Shown here: piece by piece, positions 1 through 7,685 of the stretch
Layout of the letters: each line of letters opens with the position of its first letter
Numbering within the stretch: position 1 is the stretch's first letter
Assembly: GCA_964606575.1 (NCBI GenBank)
Contig: CAZSHA010000032.1
Span: forward strand, 1-23,498
DNA length: 23,498 nt
From: RGIG4576 sp964606575
Lineage (GTDB): Bacteria; Bacteroidota; Bacteroidia; Bacteroidales; Muribaculaceae
Direction: 5' to 3'
Notes under the pieces: model-generated
What the model was told of the DNA's origin: nothing
The model's input: the letters and a program-made list of their open reading frames with translations, nothing else
Database searches by the model: none
Made by a program: the position numbers and the translations under genes

Positions 1-61
1 CAAATCGCTGATTCTCTACAGTTTGTTTATCACTGCTTACCCTAATGTATCCGTATATCAT
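1..61 (-). CDS. Serine site-specific recombinase, N-terminal fragment (cut by window edge)
   Basis: Read on the minus strand from the ATG at 59-61, the frame stays open to the window edge and gives 20 residues, beginning MIYGYIRVSS and continuing DKQTVENQRF. This is the canonical start of the resolvase/invertase catalytic domain: strand 1, then the Y-x-R-V-S motif, where the arginine (R7) and the serine nucleophile (S9) lie, then a conserved Q and an ENQR-type helix. Family members cut and rejoin DNA through a phosphoserine link; in Bacteroidetes close relatives include the Mpi-type invertases that flip promoters, as well as transposon resolvases. Which type this is cannot be decided from 20 residues. 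A minus-strand TAAATTTG at 108-115 could drive it with a leader of about 40 nt. It is divergent from the ABC-F gene. Confidence 0.8.
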   Translation of the reverse strand, partial: MIYGYIRVSSDKQTVENQRF

Positions 62-107
62 AAATAAATGTTTAAAATGTTATTAAGAAGTTGTTTTGAG
101 TTTTCTA

Positions 108-115
108 CAAATTTA
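108..115 (-). promoter_or_regulatory. Bacteroidetes -7 element for the recombinase
   Basis: The minus strand reads TAAATTTG, a perfect match to TAnnTTTG, about 46 bases upstream of the recombinase ATG. I see no clear TTG at the -33 position, so this rests on the -7 box alone. Confidence 0.4.
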
Positions 116-186
116 TATATGGCTTCTATAAGATAGGTGAATATGAGAATATATGGTTTGTTGATGGGGTGGTTGCGTGTTGGGTA

Positions 187-218
187 TTTGTTTTTGAGCG
201 GTAAAGGTTGTAACTTTG
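187..218 (+). promoter_or_regulatory. Promoter of the ABC-F gene
   Basis: TTTG at 187-190 and TAACTTTG at 211-218 are separated by 20 bases, the arrangement expected for the Bacteroidetes primary sigma factor. Transcription would begin near 225, leaving a leader of about 29 nt before the ATG at 254. Apart from this promoter and the divergent one, I see nothing in 62-253. Confidence 0.75.
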
Positions 219-253
219 TGCCTAATTTAATTAAGGTATAAGAATCTAGATAG

Positions 254-2227
254 ATGATTTCGGTACAAGGTTTGTCGGTCGAGTTCAGTAGCATGTCGCT
301 ATTCAGCGATGTGAATTATGTAATTAATAAGAAAGATAGGATTGCATTAGTTGGTAAGAATGGTGCGGGAAAGTCGACCATGCTTAAAATTATTGCGGGA
401 TTGCAACAGCCTACGCATGGAGTGGTTGCTGTCCAGAATGACATTGTTATAGGCTATCTTCCTCAACAGATGGTTCTTGCCGACACTAAAACGGTTAGGG
501 ATGATGTGCGTGAGGCTTTCAATCATATTACAAAACTGAATGATGACATCGACAAGTTGAATGAGGAACTATCGAATCGCACGGATTATGAGAGTGAAGA
601 TTATCAGAAATTGATAGATCGCTTAACGCATTTGACGGAAATAGCGAACTACTATAACTCGGAGAATTGTGAGGCTGAAATGGAAAAGACGTTGATGGGT
701 CTTGGATTCTCCCGAGCCGATTTCGATAGGGCAACGTCGGAGTTCAGTGGTGGCTGGCGTATGCGAATCGAGCTGGCTAAATTGTTACTACGCAAGCCTG
801 ATGTGCTACTTCTTGACGAGCCTACTAACCACTTGGATATAGAGTCTATACAATGGTTGGAAAACTTCTTGAAGACTAAGGCAGATGCTGTAATGCTGGT
901 TTCTCACGATAGGGCGTTTATTGATAATGTTACCAATAGGACTATTGAGATTTCTTGCGGAAAGATATACGACTATTCGGTGAATTATACCAAGTTTGAG
1001 GAATTGAGAAAAGAACGCGTGGAACAGCAGATGCGTGCTTTTCAAAATCAACAAAAAGAAATCAAAGACATCGAAGAGTTTATCGAAAGATTCAGATACA
1101 AGCCATCCAAAGCAATACAAGTGCAGAGCCGCATCAAACAATTGGAAAAGATAGATCGAATAGAGGTGGATGAGGTTGATAATTCTCATATTAATCTGAG
1201 ATTCCCGCCAGCACCTCGTTCGGGAGATTATCCGATTATCGCAGAAGATGTGAAAAAACAATATGGTGAGCATCTTGTGTTCCAGAACGCCACATTCACG
1301 TTGAAACGTGGCGAGAAAGTTGCATTTGTAGGCAAGAATGGAGAGGGAAAATCCACATTGGTAAAATGTATAATGGGAGAAATTCCATTTGAGGGCAATC
1401 TTAAATTAGGGCATAACGTTAAGATAGGTTATTTCGCTCAGAACCAAGCACAATTGCTGGATGGTGAAATAACGGTATTTGATACGATAGACAATGTGGC
1501 AGTTGGTGACATTCGTACCAAGATACGTGACATATTGGGTGCTTTCATGTTTGGAGGTGAGGCATCAGATAAGAAAGTCAAAGTGCTGTCAGGCGGTGAA
1601 AAGACCCGCTTGGCTATGATTCGTTTGTTGCTAGAGCCAGTAAATTTATTGATACTTGATGAGCCTACCAATCATCTTGACATGAAGACAAAAGATGTGT
1701 TGAAAGCCGCATTGAAAGATTTTGATGGAACGATGATTGTGGTTTCGCATGACCGTGATTTCTTGAACGGATTGGTGGATAAGGTGTATGAGTTCGGAGG
1801 CGGAAAAGTCCGTGAATTTTTAGGCGGTATTTATGAGTTCTTGGATTATAAGAATATGGATTCGTTGAAAGAACTAGAAAAGAAGGGCGATGCAGGTAAG
1901 GCTATGAAATTATCAGATTCTCCTACAAAAAATCTTCAGAAAGAATATAACCCATCGCCAACGGCAAGCAAGCTATCTTATGCCGAGCAGAAAGAGCGAG
2001 AGAAGATAGTGCGTAAGGCAGAGAAGGAAGTCGCTAAATATGAGTCGGAAATAGCATGTATTGAGGATAAAATAAAAACGATAGAAGATACGTTATCATC
2101 TGGGAATGCTGTAGATTCTGCTATTTACTCTGAGCATGCTAGCTTGCAAAAACAATTGGAAAATGTGATGAGCTTATGGGAGTTAGCGTGTGAGGAACTA
2201 GAGGCTATAAAAACTAAAAACGGATAA
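254..2227 (+). CDS. ABC-F family ATP-binding protein
   Basis: This 657-residue protein has two ABC ATPase domains in one chain and no membrane segment, which defines the ABC-F class. These cytosolic ATPases act on the ribosome as translation factors or in antibiotic protection rather than in transport. Visible motifs: Walker A GKNGAGKST (34-42) and GKNGEGKST (about 360-368); signatures SGGWRMR (about 165) and LSGGEKTR (about 445); Walker B LLLDEPTNHLD (about 185) and LILDEPTNHLD (about 467). The linker between the domains is rich in charged helix (about 240-330), as in the P-site tRNA interaction motif. The last 70 or so residues, beginning KLSYAEQKEREK, form a charged coiled coil like that of the Uup/YdiF branch. 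It has its own promoter, and the following peptidase gene starts 21 bp after its stop codon. The subfamily, and any role in resistance, cannot be assigned from sequence alone. Confidence 0.95.
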   Translation: MISVQGLSVEFSSMSLFSDVNYVINKKDRIALVGKNGAGKSTMLKIIAGLQQPTHGVVAVQNDIVIGYLPQQMVLADTKTVRDDVREAFNHITKLNDDIDKLNEELSNRTDYESEDYQKLIDRLTHLTEIANYYNSENCEAEMEKTLMGLGFSRADFDRATSEFSGGWRMRIELAKLLLRKPDVLLLDEPTNHLDIESIQWLENFLKTKADAVMLVSHDRAFIDNVTNRTIEISCGKIYDYSVNYTKFEELRKERVEQQMRAFQNQQKEIKDIEEFIERFRYKPSKAIQVQSRIKQLEKIDRIEVDEVDNSHINLRFPPAPRSGDYPIIAEDVKKQYGEHLVFQNATFTLKRGEKVAFVGKNGEGKSTLVKCIMGEIPFEGNLKLGHNVKIGYFAQNQAQLLDGEITVFDTIDNVAVGDIRTKIRDILGAFMFGGEASDKKVKVLSGGEKTRLAMIRLLLEPVNLLILDEPTNHLDMKTKDVLKAALKDFDGTMIVVSHDRDFLNGLVDKVYEFGGGKVREFLGGIYEFLDYKNMDSLKELEKKGDAGKAMKLSDSPTKNLQKEYNPSPTASKLSYAEQKEREKIVRKAEKEVAKYESEIACIEDKIKTIEDTLSSGNAVDSAIYSEHASLQKQLENVMSLWELACEELEAIKTKNG

Positions 2228-2236
2228 AAAAACCTA

Positions 2237-2244
2237 TATATTTG
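2237..2244 (+). promoter_or_regulatory. Candidate -7 element for the M13 peptidase
   Basis: TATATTTG matches TAnnTTTG exactly but ends only 4 bases before the ATG at 2249. If used, the mRNA would be leaderless or nearly so. No -33 TTG is obvious, so read-through from the ABC-F gene is an alternative. Confidence 0.4.
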
Positions 2245-2248
2245 TAAT

Positions 2249-4282
2249 ATGAAAAAGTTTAATTTACTATTAATTTCACTTGCAATGACAACATCATTTA
2301 TGAGTTGCAATGACACAAACACCAAGCCAAAAGGTGTTGACAGGGCTAATCTTGATGAAACGGTAGCTCCTAATGAAGACTTCTATCAGTATGCTTGTGG
2401 CGGCTGGATGAAGGCAAATCCTCTACAACCTCAATATTCTCGTTTCGGTCAATTTGACCTTATGGCTGAGAATAATAAAGAGCAATTGAAAGAGTTAATC
2501 CAAGGTCTTGCAAAGCAAGATAATGAAGAAGGCTCTGCCGCACAGAAAGTGAACGACTTGTATTTACTTGGTCTAGATAGCGTTCGTTTGAATGAAGAAG
2601 GAGCTGAGCCTATCAAGAAAGACCTAGAAAAAATTAATTCTGCATCCAAGGATGATTTGATGGGCGTGATAGCATGGTTGCATTCAAATGGTCTTGCTTC
2701 TCCATTCTTCAATGAAGGAGTTGATGCCGACTTGATGAATTCTAACGAGAATGTGCTATATTTTATGGAAGCAGGTCTAGGATTGCGTGAACGTGACTAT
2801 TATATTGAGAATGATTCAAACTCGGTGAAGATACGTAACGCATACGTTGATTTCGTGAATAAGATGTTCGGATTGTCTGGTTATGAGGCTGAGAGAGCAA
2901 AAGAGGCAACCGACAATGTGATGAAGATTGAAACTGCACTTGCAAAAGTGGCAATGAACCGTGAGGAGCAACGCAACATCGCAGGTCAGTACAATCCTCG
3001 CACAATGGAGCAAATGAAGAAAGATTATCCTAACATCGCATGGGACTTGTTGCTAGAAACATTGGGTTTGAAGAATGTAGAGAATGTAATTTTAGGCCAG
3101 CCAAGAAGTTTTGTCGAGGTGAACAACTTGTTAGGAACGTTAACCGAACAAGAAATTAAGGATTATTTGGCTTATAGCTATATTAAATCAGCTTGTTCAT
3201 ATTTGAGCGATGACTATGTGAATGCATCATTTGAAATGTTCGGAAAGGTGATGTCGGGTAAGCAAGAGAATGAGCCTCGCTGGAAGCGTGCGTTGTCAGT
3301 CCCAAATAGGTTGATAGGCATGGAAGTTGGTAAACTATATGTTGATAAGTATTTCGCAGGCGAATCTAAAGCTAAGATGTTGACGTTGGTCGACAACTTG
3401 AAAACTGCATTGGGTGAGCATATCAGCAATTTGACTTGGATGACCGATTCTACAAAGCAAAACGCATTGGTGAAGTTGAACTCCTTCAAGGTGAAAATAG
3501 GCTATCCGGATAAGTGGAAAGATTATAGTGCAATTAAGGTTGATCCAAAAGAATCTTATTGGGAAAATATCAAGAAAGCTATAAAATGGCATGCAGAGGA
3601 TAATATTTCTAAATATGGCAAACCAGTTGATAAGGATGAATGGTTGATGACACCTCAAACAGTAAACGCATATTATAATCCTACTACTAATGAAATTTGT
3701 TTCCCTGCCGGTATCCTGCAAGCTCCATATTTCGATGTAGATGCTGATGATGCTTGCAACTATGGCGCAATAGGTGTTGTGATAGGTCATGAGATGACGC
3801 ATGGATTTGACGATCAAGGTCGTCAATTCGACCAAAATGGAAATATGGTAGATTGGTGGACTGCAAAGGATGCTGAAAGTTTCAAAGCATTGACCGATGT
3901 GCTCGTAAAACAATTTGACGCAATAGAAGTTGCTGAAGGTGTGAATGCAAATGGTGCTTATACATTAGGCGAAAATATTGCCGACCAAGGCGGTTTGCGT
4001 GTAGCATATACGGCATTCAAGAAAACTGCACAAGGTCAAAGCGAGGAGAAGAAGGATGGATTCACACCAGACCAACGTTTCTATTTGTCGTATGCAAACG
4101 TATGGGCAGCGAACATCACAGAACAAGAAATATTGCTACGCACAAAGACTGATGTCCACTCATTGGGTAAGTGGCGCGTGAACGCTACACTTCGCAATAT
4201 CGACACGTTCTTCAAGGCGTTTGATATTAAAGATGGCGATGCGATGTTCCGTCCAGAAGCAGAGCGAGTAATCATCTGGTAA
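2249..4282 (+). CDS. M13 family zinc metallopeptidase (PepO/neprilysin type), lipoprotein
   Basis: A full-length (677 residues) M13 endopeptidase, a family that cleaves oligopeptides. Residues 1-20 form a lipoprotein signal with a lipobox ending FMSC, so C20 would be lipidated and the enzyme anchored in the envelope. The N-terminal M13 domain opens with the typical phrase around DFYQYACGGWM. The catalytic domain shows NAYYNPTTNEICFPAGILQ, then the zinc site HEMTH at 514-518 and the third ligand region ENIADQGG starting at E575. The C-terminus ends RPEAERVIIW, close to the family's usual ending, although the CxxW cysteine of classical members is replaced here. It is followed by a strong terminator, so it is probably transcribed alone or with the ABC-F gene. 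The natural substrate is unknown. Confidence 0.95.
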   Translation: MKKFNLLLISLAMTTSFMSCNDTNTKPKGVDRANLDETVAPNEDFYQYACGGWMKANPLQPQYSRFGQFDLMAENNKEQLKELIQGLAKQDNEEGSAAQKVNDLYLLGLDSVRLNEEGAEPIKKDLEKINSASKDDLMGVIAWLHSNGLASPFFNEGVDADLMNSNENVLYFMEAGLGLRERDYYIENDSNSVKIRNAYVDFVNKMFGLSGYEAERAKEATDNVMKIETALAKVAMNREEQRNIAGQYNPRTMEQMKKDYPNIAWDLLLETLGLKNVENVILGQPRSFVEVNNLLGTLTEQEIKDYLAYSYIKSACSYLSDDYVNASFEMFGKVMSGKQENEPRWKRALSVPNRLIGMEVGKLYVDKYFAGESKAKMLTLVDNLKTALGEHISNLTWMTDSTKQNALVKLNSFKVKIGYPDKWKDYSAIKVDPKESYWENIKKAIKWHAEDNISKYGKPVDKDEWLMTPQTVNAYYNPTTNEICFPAGILQAPYFDVDADDACNYGAIGVVIGHEMTHGFDDQGRQFDQNGNMVDWWTAKDAESFKALTDVLVKQFDAIEVAEGVNANGAYTLGENIADQGGLRVAYTAFKKTAQGQSEEKKDGFTPDQRFYLSYANVWAANITEQEILLRTKTDVHSLGKWRVNATLRNIDTFFKAFDIKDGDAMFRPEAERVIIW

Positions 4283-4293
4283 AAATAAATATT

Positions 4294-4330
4294 AAAAAGT
4301 ATGGATGTGCATTGCATTCATACTTTTTTT
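4294..4330 (+). terminator. Rho-independent terminator after the M13 peptidase
   Basis: A 12-bp stem (4294-4305 with 4317-4328, one G-T pair) encloses an 11-nt loop. The 3' arm runs into a T tract to 4330. The A-rich 5' arm makes it potentially bidirectional. Confidence 0.8.
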
Positions 4331-4332
4331 CA

Positions 4333-4340
4333 TATATTTG
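4333..4340 (+). promoter_or_regulatory. Bacteroidetes -7 element of a short transcript
   Basis: TATATTTG sits immediately after the previous terminator, giving a predicted start near 4347. The -33 region would overlap the terminator T tract and has no clear TTG. Confidence 0.5.
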
Positions 4341-4367
4341 CGAGGAAAAATCAACAAAATCACTAAT

Positions 4368-4439
4368 ATGTTTAAGAACATGTCTAAAAGTTTGGGACAG
4401 TGTAAAGTTTGTGTAAACACACACGATATGTCTTTATAG
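4368..4439 (+). CDS. Possible 23-residue small protein or leader peptide with a CxxC motif
   Basis: ATG to TAG encodes 23 residues starting MFKNMSKSLG, with a CKVC motif at 12-15. The predicted leader (about 4347-4367) is A-rich and G-poor, as is usual before Bacteroidetes start codons. A promoter box lies 28 bases upstream and a terminator begins 30 bases after the stop, so the ORF sits inside a self-contained unit of about 160 nt. I recognise no family. It could be a genuine small protein, a leader peptide for attenuation of the downstream secreted LRR gene, or a chance ORF in a small RNA. The length alone is not evidence of coding. Confidence 0.3.
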   Translation: MFKNMSKSLGQCKVCVNTHDMSL

Positions 4440-4468
4440 GTAAGAATACATTTTGGTGAATATATAAA

Positions 4469-4508
4469 AGGCGTGCATAGGCTATGGAGGCTATGTGCGT
4501 CTTTTTTT
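4469..4508 (+). terminator. Rho-independent terminator (or attenuator) upstream of the LRR gene
   Basis: A 12-bp stem (4469-4480 with 4491-4502, including three G-T pairs) with a 10-nt loop is followed by T at 4502-4508. It lies between the promoter at 4333 and the LRR gene start at 4578. No good promoter follows it, so the LRR gene may depend on read-through. Confidence 0.75.
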
Positions 4509-4577
4509 ATGCATATCTCCAATGTTCGCCAAATAGGTGGAATAAGACAAAATAACCTAATTGATAAAATAATAAAT

Positions 4578-5792
4578 ATGAGAAAATTATTGTTTACAAC
4601 AATGTGTGCATTGGCTTCATTGGCATGGGGCATCAATGCAAGTGCCGAGGTGGTGGAATATGCTTGTGGCGCCACAGAAAATGATAATGTGACATGTAGT
4701 ATTGACACTTCCATTGGAGATTATGCATTTAAGGATTGTAATTCGTTGACTGCAATTGAAATTCCTGAAAAAACTTTGAGCTTTGGAAAGTCGACATTTC
4801 AAAAGTGTCTTAAACTTACTCAGGTTAAGCTTCCTTCTGGAATAAAAAAATTGAGCGACAACATGTTTTATGATTGTACGGCTTTAACAGAATTGGATTT
4901 GCCGGAAGGCTTGGAGACTATAGGTGGACAAACATTTAACTATACGCCGATTGTTAATATTACATTACCTTCAATGCTTAAAACTATTTCAAGGGGAGCT
5001 TTTTATCAGTGTAACAAGTTGAAAAGTATAGTTATACCTAAATCTGTTACGTATATAGGCACTGAAGCGTTTTATCAATGTACTTCTGTTGAAACTATGA
5101 TAGTGGAAGATGGAAATACAAAGTATGATAGCCGTTATAATTGTAATGCGATAATTCAGACTTCGACGAATGAATTGATTTTTGGGTGTAAGACTTCTAC
5201 AATTCCCAAGACTGTAGAAAGGGTAGGAAAATATGCTTTTTATAGAATTCCTGTACAGGCGACTTATATTGTATATCCCTATAGCGTAAAAGAATTGGGT
5301 AATCAAGCATATTATTACGGTAATTATGTCATTAAAGAACTCTATTTTGGAGCTGCATTAGAGGCGCTTGAGAGGTCTGCTTATTATGGGCAAAAAAATC
5401 TAACAAAAGTGGTATCTTTTGCAACAGTTGCGCCCTCTTTGGATAGCCCATTTATGTACACTAATACAGAAACAAAAGCAACCTTATATTATCCAAAAGA
5501 CAGTGATTATACTACATGGGCAAGCTATTTCAAGAATATGGAGGAAATCGAGTTTAGCGGTAAATGTGGCGATAATTTGTCGTGGGAGTTTGATACGGAA
5601 AATTATATGCTGAAAATCTCAGGCAGCGGGGCAATGACAGATTACACTTTATCAAGTCCGGCTCCTTGGAATGCTTATGCCAAAACAGTAGAAACTATAT
5701 TGCTTGCCGATGAGCAGACAACGGTTAGTGACTTGGCGTTTGACGATTGTTTAAGTCTTGCTGCCGTGATATATGAGGGTGATGAAAACTGA
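4578..5792 (+). CDS. Secreted BspA-like leucine-rich repeat protein, N-terminal part (frameshifted)
   Basis: The ATG at 4578 is chosen because it starts a signal peptide (MRKLLFTTMCALASLAWG, probable cleavage after A23); the frame is open from 4473, but that extension lies in the terminator. Residues of about 45-310 are treponemal/BspA-type LRRs with phrases such as IGDYAFKDCNSLTAIEIP and ISRGAFYQCNKLKSIVIP. From about residue 327 comes a block (KCGDNLSWEFDTEN, then SGSGAMTDY and APWNAY) that recurs in BspA proteins. The frame stops at 5790-5792. One extra A in the run at 5785-5788 would fuse it to the 5795-6295 frame, giving one protein of about 572 residues. Such proteins are surface or secreted and are thought to bind host or polymer ligands; no ligand can be inferred here. 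Confidence 0.85.
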   Translation: MRKLLFTTMCALASLAWGINASAEVVEYACGATENDNVTCSIDTSIGDYAFKDCNSLTAIEIPEKTLSFGKSTFQKCLKLTQVKLPSGIKKLSDNMFYDCTALTELDLPEGLETIGGQTFNYTPIVNITLPSMLKTISRGAFYQCNKLKSIVIPKSVTYIGTEAFYQCTSVETMIVEDGNTKYDSRYNCNAIIQTSTNELIFGCKTSTIPKTVERVGKYAFYRIPVQATYIVYPYSVKELGNQAYYYGNYVIKELYFGAALEALERSAYYGQKNLTKVVSFATVAPSLDSPFMYTNTETKATLYYPKDSDYTTWASYFKNMEEIEFSGKCGDNLSWEFDTENYMLKISGSGAMTDYTLSSPAPWNAYAKTVETILLADEQTTVSDLAFDDCLSLAAVIYEGDEN

Positions 5793-5794
5793 CT

Positions 5795-6295
5795 GTGGAA
5801 AGTGGCGAGTTTGATGGCGACAACGAGACTGCGGTGCTATATGTAAAAGAAGGAACAAAAGACAATTATAGTGATTTAACAGCATTTGCCGATGTGAAAG
5901 AAATAACATTGACACTTGACCAAACTGAGGTTATAATGGGTAGCGGTGAGGAAGTTACACTGCTTCCTTCTTATAGCCTTATGGATTATGTGGGCGATGT
6001 CGAATATACATGGATGTCGCTTGACGAAACCGTGGCTGTCGTAAATGGAGGTGTTGTGTCATCAGTAAACACAGGTACAACCAATATCAAGGTATCGGTT
6101 GTAACACCAGCTGGAAATGTACTTGAGGCTGCATGCTCTATAAAGGTGGACGACGAGGCGACAGGTATAGAGGATGTGTGTGAGCCCTTGAAAGAAAGTG
6201 AGCGCGTGATATATACCACAACTGGTATTCGTGTAAAAGATATAAATTCTCCTGGCATTTACATCGTGAATGGCAAGAAGGTGGTAGTGAGGTAA
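5795..6295 (+). CDS. C-terminal part of the same LRR protein: Ig-like domain and C-terminal signature
   Basis: This frame (166 residues from a GTG that is unlikely to be a true start) continues the LRR protein after the frameshift. In frame just before the GTG the codons read K-L-T, so a corrected junction would read GDEKLTVESGEF. Residues about 32-120 form a bacterial Ig-like (BIG2-like) domain, with LTLDQTEVIMGSGEEVTL and a late GTTNIKVSVV strand. The end, PGIYIVNGKKVVVR, is the short C-terminal phrase seen on many secreted Bacteroidales proteins and resembles a minimal type IX secretion sorting tail. It has no signal peptide or start context of its own, so it should be read as part of the upstream gene rather than a separate protein. 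Confidence 0.75.
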   Translation: MESGEFDGDNETAVLYVKEGTKDNYSDLTAFADVKEITLTLDQTEVIMGSGEEVTLLPSYSLMDYVGDVEYTWMSLDETVAVVNGGVVSSVNTGTTNIKVSVVTPAGNVLEAACSIKVDDEATGIEDVCEPLKESERVIYTTTGIRVKDINSPGIYIVNGKKVVVR

Positions 6296-6319
6296 GGAAA
6301 TATTAGCTTCTTGAATATG

Positions 6320-6360
6320 CGGGGCAACTGCTTGGCGGTTGTCCCGTTTGTTATTTTTTA
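6320..6360 (+). terminator. Rho-independent terminator after the LRR gene
   Basis: A 12-bp stem (6320-6331 with 6335-6346, two G-T pairs) has a 3-nt loop and is followed by a T-rich tract to 6359. The next transcription unit starts at the dnaN promoter. Confidence 0.85.
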
Positions 6361-6441
6361 ATATATGTAATTGAATTTCTTTATGTGGATGAGTTGTAGC
6401 CAGTTTTGTTTTTTTGTATGCTAATTTGATGCTTGTTCTGA

Positions 6442-6471
6442 TTGAGGAATAAAAGTTTTTTCTTATATTTG
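6442..6471 (+). promoter_or_regulatory. Promoter of the dnaN operon
   Basis: TTG at 6442-6444 and TATATTTG at 6464-6471 are 19 bases apart. Transcription would start near 6478, giving a leader of about 70 nt before the dnaN ATG. Confidence 0.75.
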
Positions 6472-6550
6472 TAAATTATTATATAATGCATAAATGTGCG
6501 TGCTCGTAAAACAATACTGCGTAAGATAATTAATTAAAAATCAAACATAT

Positions 6551-7669
6551 ATGAAATTCAATATTCCAAGTAAAAGCCTGCTATCTCATCTTTCACAAGT
6601 GAGTAAGGTCGTAAATTCAAAGAATAGCATCTCTATATTGGATAATTTCCTTTTTGAGTTGAAGGAAGACCAATTGGTGATAACGGGTAGCGACTCTGAA
6701 ACTACCTTGTCAACAAGAGTTGCAGTAGTTGAGAACGAAGGTGAAGGCAAGTTTGCCGTAAACGTGAAGAAACTTCTAGATTTGCTTAAAGAATTGCCAG
6801 ACCAACCGCTATTGTTTGAGATTGATGACATTACGTTTGAGATTGTTATCACGTATATGAATGGTCAGTATAATTTTGTGGGAATAAACGGAAACGAGTT
6901 CCCCCAAAAGAGTGCTATGGAAGAAACAGCAAAGTCATACACAATTCCGGTAAAAGAAATTCTAGCGGGTATTGACCATACGCTATTCGCATCGGGAGTA
7001 GATGAACTTCATCCTATAATGATGAGCGTATATTGGAATATAAGCCCTGAAAATGTAGTGTTTGTTGCGACTGATACGCATAAACTAGTACGCTATACTA
7101 ATAATAGGATAAAGACTGGAGTTGAGGATTCATTCATATTGCCTACAAAGCCTGCTAATATATTGAAGTCTATATTGGTTAAAGAGGAAGGCGATGTTAA
7201 AATTTCGACTGATTCCAAGGGAGCGACATTTGAATCACCCACATTTACTTTAAGTTGCCGATTCGTTAACGGAAAATATCCTAACTATAACTCGGTTATT
7301 CCTCAAAACAATCCATTTAAATTAACTGTAGATAGGGTATCATTGTTGAATGCAATACGTCGTGTGTCAGTGTTTGCTAACGCAAGCGGACTCGTTATGT
7401 TCCAATTGAGAAACAACGAAATCTATATGAAGGCTGAAGATAGAGAGTTCTCTACTATGGCTGAGGAAAGAATGATATGCGATTACCAAGGTGAGGAAAT
7501 GTTGATAGGTTTCAATAATACAAGAATGCTTGACGTGTTGAACAACATATCAGCCGACACAGTAAACGTGAACCTTTCTGGACCTGCTAGAGCCGGTGTG
7601 TTTTTGCCTGAATCTCAGGAAGAAGGAGAAGAAATGCTTGTGCTATTGATGCCGATGATGGTTTCTTAA
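6551..7669 (+). CDS. dnaN: DNA polymerase III subunit beta (sliding clamp)
   Basis: The 372-residue product has the normal length and start of the bacterial beta clamp, beginning MKFNIPSKSLLSHLSQVSKVV, and contains the middle-domain phrase FVATDTHKLVRY and the clamp-typical SCRFVNGKYPNYNSVIP. It ends in LVLLMPMMVS, in place of the P-M-R/RL tail of enterobacterial clamps, which is common in this phylum. The protein forms a ring dimer that tethers DNA polymerase to the template and recruits repair and replication partners. It is the first gene of a tightly spaced run: the exonuclease starts 16 bases after its stop codon. The upstream promoter and the terminator before it show that it heads the operon. 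Confidence 0.98.
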   Translation: MKFNIPSKSLLSHLSQVSKVVNSKNSISILDNFLFELKEDQLVITGSDSETTLSTRVAVVENEGEGKFAVNVKKLLDLLKELPDQPLLFEIDDITFEIVITYMNGQYNFVGINGNEFPQKSAMEETAKSYTIPVKEILAGIDHTLFASGVDELHPIMMSVYWNISPENVVFVATDTHKLVRYTNNRIKTGVEDSFILPTKPANILKSILVKEEGDVKISTDSKGATFESPTFTLSCRFVNGKYPNYNSVIPQNNPFKLTVDRVSLLNAIRRVSVFANASGLVMFQLRNNEIYMKAEDREFSTMAEERMICDYQGEEMLIGFNNTRMLDVLNNISADTVNVNLSGPARAGVFLPESQEEGEEMLVLLMPMMVS

Positions 7670-7685
7670 TATTGAATTAGCAAGG

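Noticed and set aside
58..294. 78-residue minus-strand ORF crossing the ABC-F start
   Set aside because: It overlaps the divergent promoters and the start of a certain gene, and its sequence has no family-like features; the recombinase frame explains the minus strand here.
3335..3913. 192-residue minus-strand ORF inside the M13 peptidase gene
   Set aside because: It lies wholly opposite a strongly conserved coding region that includes the peptidase zinc site, and reads as composition-driven antisense without domains or a start context.
4473..4577. Upstream start for the LRR protein adding 35 residues
   Set aside because: The extension would begin inside the terminator stem and bury the signal peptide; the ATG at 4578 starts a normal signal sequence.
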